From Anaerolineae bacterium (lineage in GTDB: Bacteria; Chloroflexota; Anaerolineae; Promineifilales; Promineifilaceae), in assembly GCA_020848035.1 (NCBI GenBank), contig JADLAX010000066.1:1-64000 (forward strand): a stretch of DNA of 64,000 nucleotides. Reading direction: 5' to 3'. The first letter of the stretch is position 1. Each line of letters begins with the position of its first letter. The notes beneath the pieces are model-generated. The model was not told the origin of the DNA and searched no databases. It saw only the letters and a program-made list of their open reading frames with translations. The position numbers and the translations under genes were made by a program. Of this stretch, positions 16,423 to 24,460 are shown piece after piece.

Positions 16423-18609
16423 TTATTTTAGTTCGTATAGTTGGTAATCACCCCAATCGGCGACGAGCTGGAGGTGGGTGGCGGTGAGGTCGTCCATGAG
16501 GTGGGTATTTTGCGGTGAAATCCAGGCCATTTGCCGCTCGCGCACAAATTCGTAGCCGGTTTCAAACAAGAGCACGTGGGTGATTCCTTCATTACGCCAC
16601 GCCTGGGCGATGCCGTTTGCATCGTTATGTAAATATTCAAGATGGGCCAAAGTGTCCAAAATGGAGTCGGGACGGCAGTCGCGGTCGCAGTAGTAGCTGC
16701 GCGGTTCGTATAGGAAGAGCACGACGGCGTCGGCTGGGGTTTGTTGGTTGATGCCCTGCATGGCGCTGTAGTGGCTGCCCAGCCAGTGAGTCAGAATCTC
16801 GTCCCGGCTGGCATTGCCCGCGACGTAGGTGAGAGGTACGCCGGGCAGCCAGTTGAGCAGCTGGCCAACCAGGTTGAAGGCGAGGGCTATGATGATGACC
16901 AGCCGGACAAAGCGGCGCAGCGAAAATTGGGGATGATCCCAGCGGGCCAGGTCGTCGAAAATCCAGGCGATGACGGGGCTAAGGGCGACGAAGGCGGGCA
17001 GCAGCAGGCGGCTCTGCCACAGCCCAGCGGAGAAGATGACGCCCCAAACCCAGAAGAGGTATTGGGCCAGGACAAAAATTAGGAGGAGGTTAAACGGCCG
17101 TTCCACCCCTTCCCTCTTCTTCCACTTGGCAAACGCATAAACCAGCACCGCTGGCAAAAAGATCAAAAACAGCGGCCCTGGTTGGCCGTCCTGGCTGGCG
17201 TCGTTGAGGCCCAAAATGAGGTCATGGGGCAGGCGCAGCAGGGCAATCGGATCGAAGCCGATGCCGGTGCCGGTGCCCGCGTAGGCGGCGGCGCGAAAAT
17301 CGTCCCAAAACTGGCCGCCGAAGACAAACGGGTAAACCGGGTTGCCGGTGAAGGCCCAATTTTTGAGGTACCAGGGCAGGGCGATGAGGGTGGTGGCGGC
17401 GGTGAGGATCAGCAGTGGTATGAGAGATTTTTTTAACGCAGAGGCGCGGAGGCGCGGAGGGGTTTCTTGCTGCCAAAAATGCCAGACAACAAATCCGGCA
17501 AGCAGCAGCGGAGTGGCGAAGCTGGTGTATTTGAGGCCCATCGCCAGCCCGGCGAAAACGCCGCTGAGGATGAGCCAACCGGTCTGCTCGTTTTGCCGCC
17601 AGCGCAGCAGGGCGACGAGGGCGGCGATCTGGTAGAAGGCCAGCGGCAGATCGTTGTACGCCTGCGTGCCCAGGTTGAGCACCATCGGCATAGAGATGAG
17701 AACGAGAACGGCCGTCCAGCCACCAGATTGGCGCTTTTCTGTTCCTGCCGATTGTGGCACGGTGGGGACACCGGCCACAGCGCCAGACTCTGTGGCAAAA
17801 AATCTGCTTGAAATGAGGTAAACCAGAGCCATCAGCCAGGGGATGAAGCTGAAGTGGAGCAGTTTGGCGGCGATGTCGCCGCGCAGGCCTATCGCCAGGG
17901 TGAAGAGCATCTCGAACAGGGCGGGGAAGCTGAGGTGGGGGATGTCGATGCCGCCGACGATGCGCCCGGCTTCCAGGTAGAGCTTGGGACCTTTGAGGTG
18001 GTAGAACAGGCCGTCCCAATCAGTGGGGGGCAGCAGGGCGAGGGTGAGGGCCAGACCCAGGACGATGAGCAGGTAAAATGTGATGCCGCGTGCGGGGAGG
18101 TTTAACCGCAAAGAGCGCGGAGGACGCAGAGAAAAAGAAGAATTTGCGTCATCTGCGTTTATCCCCGTCCCATTTTTAAAGATTTGCCACAGGGCGAGGG
18201 CAAGGGCGACGCCTAACGTGCCCCAGAAGGCGGCGGGGATAAAGCCGCCGATGAGGCCGAGGCAGAAGATCCACAGTCCCAGAATGCCAAAGCCGAGACC
18301 GGTGCCGAAAACGGCCGTTTCCAACCCATCCATTCTTAATTTGACATAACTAAGTATTGTTGCGCCAATCCCCCAGGCAGCGAGGTTGATGAGAACGGCC
18401 GTAGCCACATCCAACAGCGACCGCCCCACGGACGACCAGGCAAAATCCAGCGCCAGCCAGGCAGACGGATTTTCCAGCAGAGCCACCAGCTGCGGCACGC
18501 TGAACGGCTTTTGCACCACGTAGTAGGCGCTCAGTCCGTAAAATAACCACAAAACAAAGAGAAAAACGATGCCCCATTTCAGCCTGGAATCACGCATGGG
18601 GGTAATCAT
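16423..18609 (-). CDS. Large polytopic glycosyltransferase-like membrane protein with repeat-derived loops
   Basis: A 728-residue protein with 12 or more hydrophobic helices and a soluble C-terminal domain (about 590-728). The loop PPTDWDGLFYHLKGPKLYLEAGR near residue 195 resembles the catalytic loop of GT39/GT83-type mannosyl- or arabinosyltransferases, and AMGLKYTS also fits that group. Three loops are encoded by dispersed repeats: about 148-168 (18104-18165), 275-285 (17754-17784) and 383-390 (17438-17461). All keep the frame. Probably a lipid-linked sugar transferase. The start is uncertain: ATG at 18609 or 18597. Confidence 0.6.
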   Translation of the reverse strand: MITPMRDSRLKWGIVFLFVLWLFYGLSAYYVVQKPFSVPQLVALLENPSAWLALDFAWSSVGRSLLDVATAVLINLAAWGIGATILSYVKLRMDGLETAVFGTGLGFGILGLWIFCLGLIGGFIPAAFWGTLGVALALALWQIFKNGTGINADDANSSFSLRPPRSLRLNLPARGITFYLLIVLGLALTLALLPPTDWDGLFYHLKGPKLYLEAGRIVGGIDIPHLSFPALFEMLFTLAIGLRGDIAAKLLHFSFIPWLMALVYLISSRFFATESGAVAGVPTVPQSAGTEKRQSGGWTAVLVLISMPMVLNLGTQAYNDLPLAFYQIAALVALLRWRQNEQTGWLILSGVFAGLAMGLKYTSFATPLLLAGFVVWHFWQQETPPRLRASALKKSLIPLLILTAATTLIALPWYLKNWAFTGNPVYPFVFGGQFWDDFRAAAYAGTGTGIGFDPIALLRLPHDLILGLNDASQDGQPGPLFLIFLPAVLVYAFAKWKKREGVERPFNLLLIFVLAQYLFWVWGVIFSAGLWQSRLLLPAFVALSPVIAWIFDDLARWDHPQFSLRRFVRLVIIIALAFNLVGQLLNWLPGVPLTYVAGNASRDEILTHWLGSHYSAMQGINQQTPADAVVLFLYEPRSYYCDRDCRPDSILDTLAHLEYLHNDANGIAQAWRNEGITHVLLFETGYEFVRERQMAWISPQNTHLMDDLTATHLQLVADWGDYQLYELK
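17438..17461. repeat. Repeat fragment inside a coding sequence (GCGGAGGCGCGGAGG type)
   Basis: ACGCAGAGGCGCGGAGGCGCGGAGG is part of the CGCAGAG/GCGGAG family that appears in spacers (34258-34300) and at 18104-18165. Translated here as a basic loop, PPRLRASALKK. Confidence 0.6.
17754..17784. repeat. Repeat family F inside a coding sequence
   Basis: Reverse complement of the intergenic element at 5779-5808 with about 28 of 30 positions equal. It encodes part of the loop AGVPTVPQSAG between two helices. Confidence 0.75.
18104..18165. repeat. Repeat of spacer type inside a coding sequence
   Basis: AACCGCAAAGAGCGCGGAGG...CGCAGAGAAAAAGAAG...TCTGCGTTTATC, the same vocabulary as spacers near 9210-9240 and 34258-34320. 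Translated as a loop containing DANSSFSLRPPRSLRLN. Confidence 0.65.
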
Positions 18610-18669
18610 ACGGATGTCAGCAGTTTAGCACAAGAGGCTGTTTTCCTAATAAAGCGAGTCTTTGGGTTT

Positions 18670-19095
18670 CTATGATTTTGGTGGATGCCAACCCGCCGTG
18701 ACCCACCTTTGGCGCGCTGGCACGATGACGTCGTTATTCATGTTCAGGGTGGTGATGGTGGCGCGGCCAACGGCCGTTAAGCCAATGATTCGCGAACCAT
18801 TTTCTTCCCAGGCAAAATGATCTGTCCAATTTTGTTGTCGGGGGTGGAACAGCGCTGTTGTTTCTCCGGTTTGGGGATCGATACCAGTAGTTTTTGCGCC
18901 TTTGTATTCGTTACAAAGACGGCAGGCAAAACAGAGGTTCTCAAATATCCGTTGGCCTCCCTGACTTTCCGGCACGATGTGGTCGGGAACCAGGCGCTGA
19001 CCAGAATTTGCCTGCAACGTTTGACAGTAAGCACAGCAATGGTCGTCTGCTTGCTCAAGTTGTAAGCGCAGCTCGGTGGGGAGGTAAATGCTCAT
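18670..19095 (-). CDS. HNH endonuclease
   Basis: A 141-residue HNH nuclease. Seen: zinc-knuckle pair CCAYCQ (about 20-25) and CFACRLCNEYKG (about 55-66), with the catalytic block VPDHIVPESQGG between them, and the family tail RQRWVTAGWHPP. It lies five bases downstream of the RHH-like gene, so the two form an operon. This two-gene unit recurs, as I recall, in Chloroflexota and cyanobacteria. Target and biological role are unknown. It is complete and its motifs are intact. Confidence 0.85.
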   Translation of the reverse strand: MSIYLPTELRLQLEQADDHCCAYCQTLQANSGQRLVPDHIVPESQGGQRIFENLCFACRLCNEYKGAKTTGIDPQTGETTALFHPRQQNWTDHFAWEENGSRIIGLTAVGRATITTLNMNNDVIVPARQRWVTAGWHPPKS

Positions 19096-19100
19096 GGAAA

Positions 19101-19514
19101 TTACAGCTTGTTGGCGGGAGGAAGTTGGTAGCCACGCCAGCGCAGCAGGGCCGCAGCGTGGGCTTTTCGCAACATCAGGAGGTCGGCCTTTTGGCGCATG
19201 CTACTTAGCTCATCTTCTTCAAGTGGAGTCAAGGTTTCGTTGGCATTTTTGTAGAGCAAAGCCTCATACCGGTCCATCTCGTGCTCGCTTTGCTGGCTGC
19301 GGGCAATTTGCCAGAGCGCCTTATCGTCCAGGCGATCGAGAGCAGCCAGCTCTGTCTGAAATTGCACCGGCACATCATCCCAGCGAGGCGGGCTGCCAAC
19401 CTCCACCGCGTGAAGCAATACGTCTGTCATGGATTGCTGCGTGGCCTTGGCGATTTGCTCAAAGCGCAGATAAAGATGCTCGGGTAAAGGTAAGGTAATA
19501 TGTTGGACAGTCAT
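19101..19514 (-). CDS. RHH-like small protein paired with HNH nuclease
   Basis: A 137-residue protein. The N-terminus TVQHITLPLPEHLYLRFEQIAKATQQ looks like a ribbon-helix-helix DNA-binding unit. The middle and tail (RLDDKALWQIARS, MLRKAHAAALLRWRGYQ) are typical of a widespread family found before HNH genes or alone. The start is the ATG after GAGGATTGTG. It could be an antitoxin or regulator for the HNH protein, but no evidence of toxicity is visible. Confidence 0.7.
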   Translation of the reverse strand: MTVQHITLPLPEHLYLRFEQIAKATQQSMTDVLLHAVEVGSPPRWDDVPVQFQTELAALDRLDDKALWQIARSQQSEHEMDRYEALLYKNANETLTPLEEDELSSMRQKADLLMLRKAHAAALLRWRGYQLPPANKL

Positions 19515-19715
19515 CACAATCCTCGCTCTTGATTCTTAACCTGCATTATACGTGAAAACGGCCATAATTCTACCACACCCCCTTTCCGCTACATTCACTG
19601 CCCCCTAATCTAAAATTCACCCTTTTTATACCGCTTATTCCGGGTCCTGTTGTTAAGATGCTCCTGCTGAGGGGAGAAAAGTTAGTAGTCAATTTAATCC
19701 TTGCGGGAGCGAACG

Positions 19716-22025
19716 ATGTACAAAACTATCAAAACCTTCTCTTTCCTGGTCTTGCTCACCTTGCTGGCTGCCGTTAGCTGGCCCCAACCCCAATCCACCG
19801 CTGCGGCCCCCATTATGCAAAGCCTCACCTGGCAGGGCGAAGAGTTTGCCCAGGGCGCTGGGGCCGACACGGCCGTTTCCCCCACCGGCCTCACCTTAGA
19901 CGATGCGGCATTTACGGCCGTTTACACTTCCAATCCCATCCACACCCCCATTGGCTTCAATGCCCTGGTCACCAGCTGGGAGGCCGATGTGCCCACCGAC
20001 ACCAGCCTGGAAATCCAGGTGCGCACCCGTAAAGGCAATGGTGAGTGGTCCGAATGGTTCCATCTGCACAGCCATCTGGACCTGGTGCAGGAAGACGACC
20101 ATGAGAACCTGAGCGACATGCTCACCGTGCCCGAGGCCGACGGCACCCACGACACAATTCAGTTCAGCGTCAGTTTCGGCCGTTTTAACAGCCTGGTGGC
20201 CCCCGAACTGCACAGCATCAGCTTCACCTTCATCGACACCACCGCCGGGCCTACGGCCGTAGAGATGCTGGCCCAACAGCAGGCGCTGGACGCCGCCAAC
20301 GGCAGCAAACCCACCGATGGTTATCCGCGTCCCACGGTTATCAGCCGCGAGGTGTGGTGTATTTCGGTGGATTGTGACTACACTGCCGGACTGGAATACG
20401 ACAACGCCAGTCACATGATTGTGCATCATACCGTCTCCAGCAACAGCAGCAGCAACTGGGCCGCCACCGTGCGCGCCATCTGGGCCTTCCATACCTATCC
20501 CGCCTCTACTACCTGTACCAGCTGCCGGGGCTGGGGCGACATTGGCTACAACTACCTGATTGACCTGAACGGCGTCATCTACGAAGGGCACAACAACCAG
20601 GATTACCTGAATCTGGATGTTGTGGGCACGCACGCTTCCGGGGCCAACACGGGCAGCATGGGCGTCTCGCTCATCGGCACCTTCACCTCCACCAGCTATC
20701 CGGGCCTGCCTGGCATTGCCCCCTCCGAGCCGATGAAAACATCGCTGGTAGAGCTGCTGTCCTGGAAGGCCGATCAGCGCGACATCAACGTCTTTGACGC
20801 CAGCGATGCGTTACCATTTGTCGCTGGTGGGCGGCCCAACTTGATGGGCCATCGGGACGCCTTTGGCACGACAGAATGCCCCGGCGACCAGGCGCATGTG
20901 CTCATTCCCTGGCTGCGTGACCAGGTTGGGGCCAAGATTGGGCTGAGCGATCCATATCTTTATGTCAATGAGAACAGCACTCAGTTTACCAAGAGCAGCG
21001 CCACCTGGTATGAAGGCGGTAACGAATGCGGCCACAACGGGCATTCTTACTACACCAACTCCACCACCAACCCGGCCGCAAGCGCCAACTGGGGTATCTG
21101 GCGGCCGGTGGTGCCAAAAAACGGCCGTTACACCATCGAAGCCTACGTGCCCTACTGCAACACCGGCAAGGGCGAAACCGCCGGGGCCACCTACGAAATT
21201 CATCACGCCAACGGCGTCACCGAAGTGACCCGCAGCCACCAGCAGTACGTCGGCCTTTGGGTGCCGCTGGGCACCTTTGACCTCACCGCCGGGACGGACA
21301 ACTTTGTTTACCTGGATGATCTGGTCACCACGGACAACAGCCTGGGGCTGTGGTTCGACAGCCTGCGCCTGCTGGAAGTGACTGAGCCAGACACCATCAC
21401 CGCCATCGCCCCGACTGATGGCAGCTGGACCAACAATCCGCAGGTGGCCTTTAGCTGGGACATTGACACGACCAACACCGTGATTTCCACCAGCCTCACC
21501 GTCAGCACCGACGCAGCGCAGACGAACAAGCTGGTGAACCAGACGTGGAACACGGCCGTTTTCAGCCACACCCACAATTTTGCCGCCGAACAACCGACGC
21601 TGTACTGGCAGGTTACGGCCGTCATGGACCACGGCAGCGGGGTTACCCAAACCCTCAGTACCCCGCCCCGGCAGTTGGGCATCGACACGACCGCGCCCAC
21701 TTCAGAGGTAACGGCCGTTTACGAAATGTCAGGCGGGGTCAACTACCTGGTGGTCTGGACTGGTGCCGACGCCCTCTCTGGGGTGGCCAGCTATGAGCTG
21801 CAATACCGCCTGTTGGGTGATACAGACTGGACCAAGGTGGTGGAGACAACGGCCGTTAGCGCCCTCTTCACCCCGCCCAATCCGGACAGTTCTTATGAAT
21901 TCCGCGTCCTGGCCACCGATGTGGCCACCAACCGCCAATCCGCCGACACCCCCGCTGCCGCCCTCGGCACCGATCAGGCAATTCCGCTGCCCCATGCTAT
22001 AATGCTGCCGTTTATTACGCGGTAA
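19716..22025 (+). CDS. Secreted PGRP-type N-acetylmuramoyl-L-alanine amidase
   Basis: A 769-residue exported protein. Seen: signal peptide (1-28 or so); a PGRP/amidase_2 domain (about 205-415) with zinc ligands in IVHHT, LMGHRD and ECPGD; a golvesin-like beta domain (about 430-555, WYEGGNECG to LGLWFDSLRLLE); a fibronectin-like region; a second beta domain; and the C-terminus IMLPFITR. The last fits a short tail I associate with surface proteins of Chloroflexota. The start is the ATG after GCGGGAG. Expected to cleave the peptide from peptidoglycan glycan strands outside the cell. It carries nine or so octamer copies. Confidence 0.85.
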   Translation: MYKTIKTFSFLVLLTLLAAVSWPQPQSTAAAPIMQSLTWQGEEFAQGAGADTAVSPTGLTLDDAAFTAVYTSNPIHTPIGFNALVTSWEADVPTDTSLEIQVRTRKGNGEWSEWFHLHSHLDLVQEDDHENLSDMLTVPEADGTHDTIQFSVSFGRFNSLVAPELHSISFTFIDTTAGPTAVEMLAQQQALDAANGSKPTDGYPRPTVISREVWCISVDCDYTAGLEYDNASHMIVHHTVSSNSSSNWAATVRAIWAFHTYPASTTCTSCRGWGDIGYNYLIDLNGVIYEGHNNQDYLNLDVVGTHASGANTGSMGVSLIGTFTSTSYPGLPGIAPSEPMKTSLVELLSWKADQRDINVFDASDALPFVAGGRPNLMGHRDAFGTTECPGDQAHVLIPWLRDQVGAKIGLSDPYLYVNENSTQFTKSSATWYEGGNECGHNGHSYYTNSTTNPAASANWGIWRPVVPKNGRYTIEAYVPYCNTGKGETAGATYEIHHANGVTEVTRSHQQYVGLWVPLGTFDLTAGTDNFVYLDDLVTTDNSLGLWFDSLRLLEVTEPDTITAIAPTDGSWTNNPQVAFSWDIDTTNTVISTSLTVSTDAAQTNKLVNQTWNTAVFSHTHNFAAEQPTLYWQVTAVMDHGSGVTQTLSTPPRQLGIDTTAPTSEVTAVYEMSGGVNYLVVWTGADALSGVASYELQYRLLGDTDWTKVVETTAVSALFTPPNPDSSYEFRVLATDVATNRQSADTPAAALGTDQAIPLPHAIMLPFITR

Positions 22026-22028
22026 CCC

Positions 22029-22091
22029 GTAATCGGTAATCGGTTACTCATGCAACCGATTACCGATTACGGTTCACCGATTACCGACTAT
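22029..22091. repeat. Short-word repeat spacer (GGTAATCGG type)
   Basis: Alternating GTAATCGGTAATCGG and CCGATTACCGATTAC words forming a hairpin. The same vocabulary is seen at 32553-32570, 33990-34010 and 41071-41126. Confidence 0.7.
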
Positions 22092-22106
22092 GGAGGCAGC
22101 ACAAAC

Positions 22107-23294
22107 ATGACGGAGATTCAACACGTCGATATTTTGATTGTGGGGTCGGGGCCTTCAGGAACATCAACGGCATTACACCTGGTTAAAAGCAATCCAGCGT
22201 GGGCCAAACGCATTGTGGTGGTAGACAAAGCCGTGCACCCGCGCGAAAAGCTGTGCGGGGGCGGCGTCACCCACATTGGCCAAAATATTTTGGCGCGGCT
22301 GGGGCTGCCCTTCGAGCCTAAAAACTTTGAAGTGCGCGAAGTGCGCCTCATCTACGGCGATCAGAGCTACTCCTTTTTTGGCAATCCGGTTTTCCGCATT
22401 GTGCGGCGCGATGAGTTTGACCACTGGCTGGTGAAAACGGCCGAATCCCTCAACATCACCGTGCGCCAGGGCGAAGCCGTTACCGACGTGGTGCCACACG
22501 ATGACTACGTGGAAGTCACCACGGAAAAAGCCATCTTTCACGCTAAAACGGTGGTGGCCGCCGACGGCTCGCGCAGCTTTGTGCGCAGCCGCCTCAAGTG
22601 GGACGATGATTCCCGCGTGGCCCGCCTTATCGAGGTGCTTACCCCGGAAAATGCCCACGCCCAGCCGGAATTTCGCGAGGGTGTGGCCGTGTTTGACTTT
22701 ACCCCAATGACCGACCACCAACTGCAAGGCTACTACTGGGACTTCCCCAGCTACGTCAACGGCCAGCCGTTCATGAACCGCGGTGTCTTCGACAGCCGGG
22801 CCCGCCCAGAACGTGCCAAAGCCGATCTCAAGCAGACCCTGGGCGAGGCGATGGCCGCCCGTGGGCGGAACCTGGGCGATTACAAGTTGAAGGGTCATCC
22901 GATCAGGTGGTGGGGGAAAGACGGCCGTTTTGCCCAGCCCCGCGTCATTTTAGTCGGTGACGCCGCCGGGGTGGACCCGCTGATGGGTGAAGGCATCTCC
23001 TTTGCCCTGGGCTACGGTGAAGTGGCCGCTGCCGCCCTGGAGGATGCCTTTGCCCGGCAAGATTTCAGCTTCAGCGCCTACAAAACGCAGCTGCAAAAGC
23101 ATCCCCTGTTTGTGCAGCTCGAAATTCGGACACGCCTGGCTCGCTTTGCCTACATCCTGAAGTACCCCCGCCTCTTCCGTGCCGGGTGGTGGGTGGCCCG
23201 CCGTGTCATCAAGTTTACCCGCTGGCGCGACCCTAACTACGTCCCCACCGAGCTGCCCCATATGCTGCTCACCGACCAGGTGCGTACCACCTGA
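22107..23294 (+). CDS. Geranylgeranyl-reductase-family flavoprotein
   Basis: A 395-residue FAD-dependent oxidoreductase that probably saturates prenyl chains (menaquinone side chain, carotenoid or lipid). Seen: N-terminal dinucleotide-binding motif VGSGPSGTSTA (about 11-21), the CGGGVTHIG region of the family, DGSRSFVR, and the second FAD motif VGDAAGVDPLMGEGISFALGYG. The start is fixed by TGGAGGCAGC before the ATG; the longer frame would run through a repeat. Single gene with its own terminator. The substrate is inferred only from the family. Confidence 0.82.
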   Translation: MTEIQHVDILIVGSGPSGTSTALHLVKSNPAWAKRIVVVDKAVHPREKLCGGGVTHIGQNILARLGLPFEPKNFEVREVRLIYGDQSYSFFGNPVFRIVRRDEFDHWLVKTAESLNITVRQGEAVTDVVPHDDYVEVTTEKAIFHAKTVVAADGSRSFVRSRLKWDDDSRVARLIEVLTPENAHAQPEFREGVAVFDFTPMTDHQLQGYYWDFPSYVNGQPFMNRGVFDSRARPERAKADLKQTLGEAMAARGRNLGDYKLKGHPIRWWGKDGRFAQPRVILVGDAAGVDPLMGEGISFALGYGEVAAAALEDAFARQDFSFSAYKTQLQKHPLFVQLEIRTRLARFAYILKYPRLFRAGWWVARRVIKFTRWRDPNYVPTELPHMLLTDQVRTT

Positions 23295-23639
23295 CCTCAG
23301 ACTATTCAACTGCGCAGGCAAAGTGCATCTCAGGGTGCACTTTGCCTTATCAGTCCATTTTTGTTACGCAAATTTTATTGTGTAACAGCAACGAACTTCT
23401 TGCAAGCATCTCTGGCTTATGGTAACTTTTGTGCAGAAGAGAAGAACACCCTTTGTGCAAACAGTACAAAACCGATAAATTGCTGGACAATCGAGTAAAT
23501 CCACAAGAGCAAAAACCTACAAGTGGCAGTTTACTCCAATAATTGGCAGATTTTGCTCTCATTTTGTTTGATAGCTTCCTGCAAATTAATGAATCCCTGA
23601 AAACGGTCGTCGTCTTGCCTTTCACAAATTAGAGGTTGC
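23295..23639. other. Spacer before livG with a conserved repeat segment
   Basis: This spacer holds a terminator (23316-23347) and AT-rich sequence. The segment 23528-23565 (TTTACTCCAATAATTGGCAG...GCTC) is closely matched at 51305-51342. It probably carries the livG promoter, but I see no convincing -35/-10 pair. Confidence 0.6.
23316..23347 (+). terminator. Terminator after the reductase gene
   Basis: AGGCAAAGTGCA, an 8-base loop, then TGCACTTTGCCT: a 12-bp perfect stem. Confidence 0.7.
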
Positions 23640-24413
23640 ATGAGTTCCAACGCCGTCCTGCTTGATGTTAAAAACGTATCTTTAAGCTTTGGGGGCAATG
23701 CTGCTCTTTCAGACGTTGGATTTTCGGTAAAAGAAGGCGAAATCCGGGCGATTATTGGCCCCAACGGCGCGGGCAAAACCTCCATGCTCAACTGCATTAG
23801 CGGGTTTTATCGGCCGCAGAAAGGCCAAATCCTCTTCAAAACCTCAGACCTCACTAAAACCCCCACCCACCAAATTGCCTCTCTGGGCATTGCCCGGACC
23901 TTTCAGAATATTGCCCTATACACCGGCTTAAGCACCCTCGATAACCTCATGGCGGCGCGCCATATCCACATGAAGCAAAACAGCCTGGCCAGCATGGTGT
24001 ACTGGGGTGGTGCCCAGCGTGAAGAAGTGGCGCACCGCGAAGTGGTTGAAGAAATCATTGATTTTTTAGAGATTGCCCATATTCGTAAGGCCACCGTTGG
24101 CGCACTTTCCTATGGTTTGCGCAAACGTGTGGAACTGGGGCGTGCGCTGGCTATGGAGCCCAAGCTGCTGCTGCTGGATGAGCCCATGGCGGGCATGAAT
24201 GTCGAAGAAAAAGAAGACATGGCCCGCTTTATTTTGGACATTCACGAGCGGCGCGGCGTGACCATTGTGCTGATCGAGCACGACATGGGGTTGGTGATGG
24301 ACATCTCTGACCGCGTGGTGGTGCTGGACTTTGGCGTCAAAATTGCCGATGGCGTGCCGGATGAAATCAAGCAAGATGCCCGGGTTATTGATGCCTATCT
24401 CGGCAAAGCCTGA
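23640..24413 (+). CDS. livG: Branched-chain-type ABC transporter ATPase LivG
   Basis: A 257-residue ABC ATPase of the LivG type, one of two for an importer of branched-chain amino acids or other small acids. Seen: Walker A IGPNGAGKT (about 42-50), signature LSYGLRKRVELGRAL, Walker B LLLLDEPMAGM, and the switch His in IEHDMGLVM. First gene of livG-ligase-livH-livM-livK-livF. Its stop overlaps repeat family E. The presence of a CoA ligase inside the operon argues that the cargo is an acid to be activated rather than an amino acid. Confidence 0.92.
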   Translation: MSSNAVLLDVKNVSLSFGGNAALSDVGFSVKEGEIRAIIGPNGAGKTSMLNCISGFYRPQKGQILFKTSDLTKTPTHQIASLGIARTFQNIALYTGLSTLDNLMAARHIHMKQNSLASMVYWGGAQREEVAHREVVEEIIDFLEIAHIRKATVGALSYGLRKRVELGRALAMEPKLLLLDEPMAGMNVEEKEDMARFILDIHERRGVTIVLIEHDMGLVMDISDRVVVLDFGVKIADGVPDEIKQDARVIDAYLGKA

Positions 24414-24446
24414 GACCTGTCAGGTTTTCCCAAACCTGACAGGTCT
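24413..24446. repeat. Repeat family E, intergenic copy
   Basis: AGACCTGTCAGGTTT (24413-24427) and its reverse complement (24432-24446), with a 4-base loop, between livG and the ligase gene. It may act as an intra-operon hairpin. Confidence 0.9.
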
Positions 24447-24460
24447 GAACAACCACAGCT

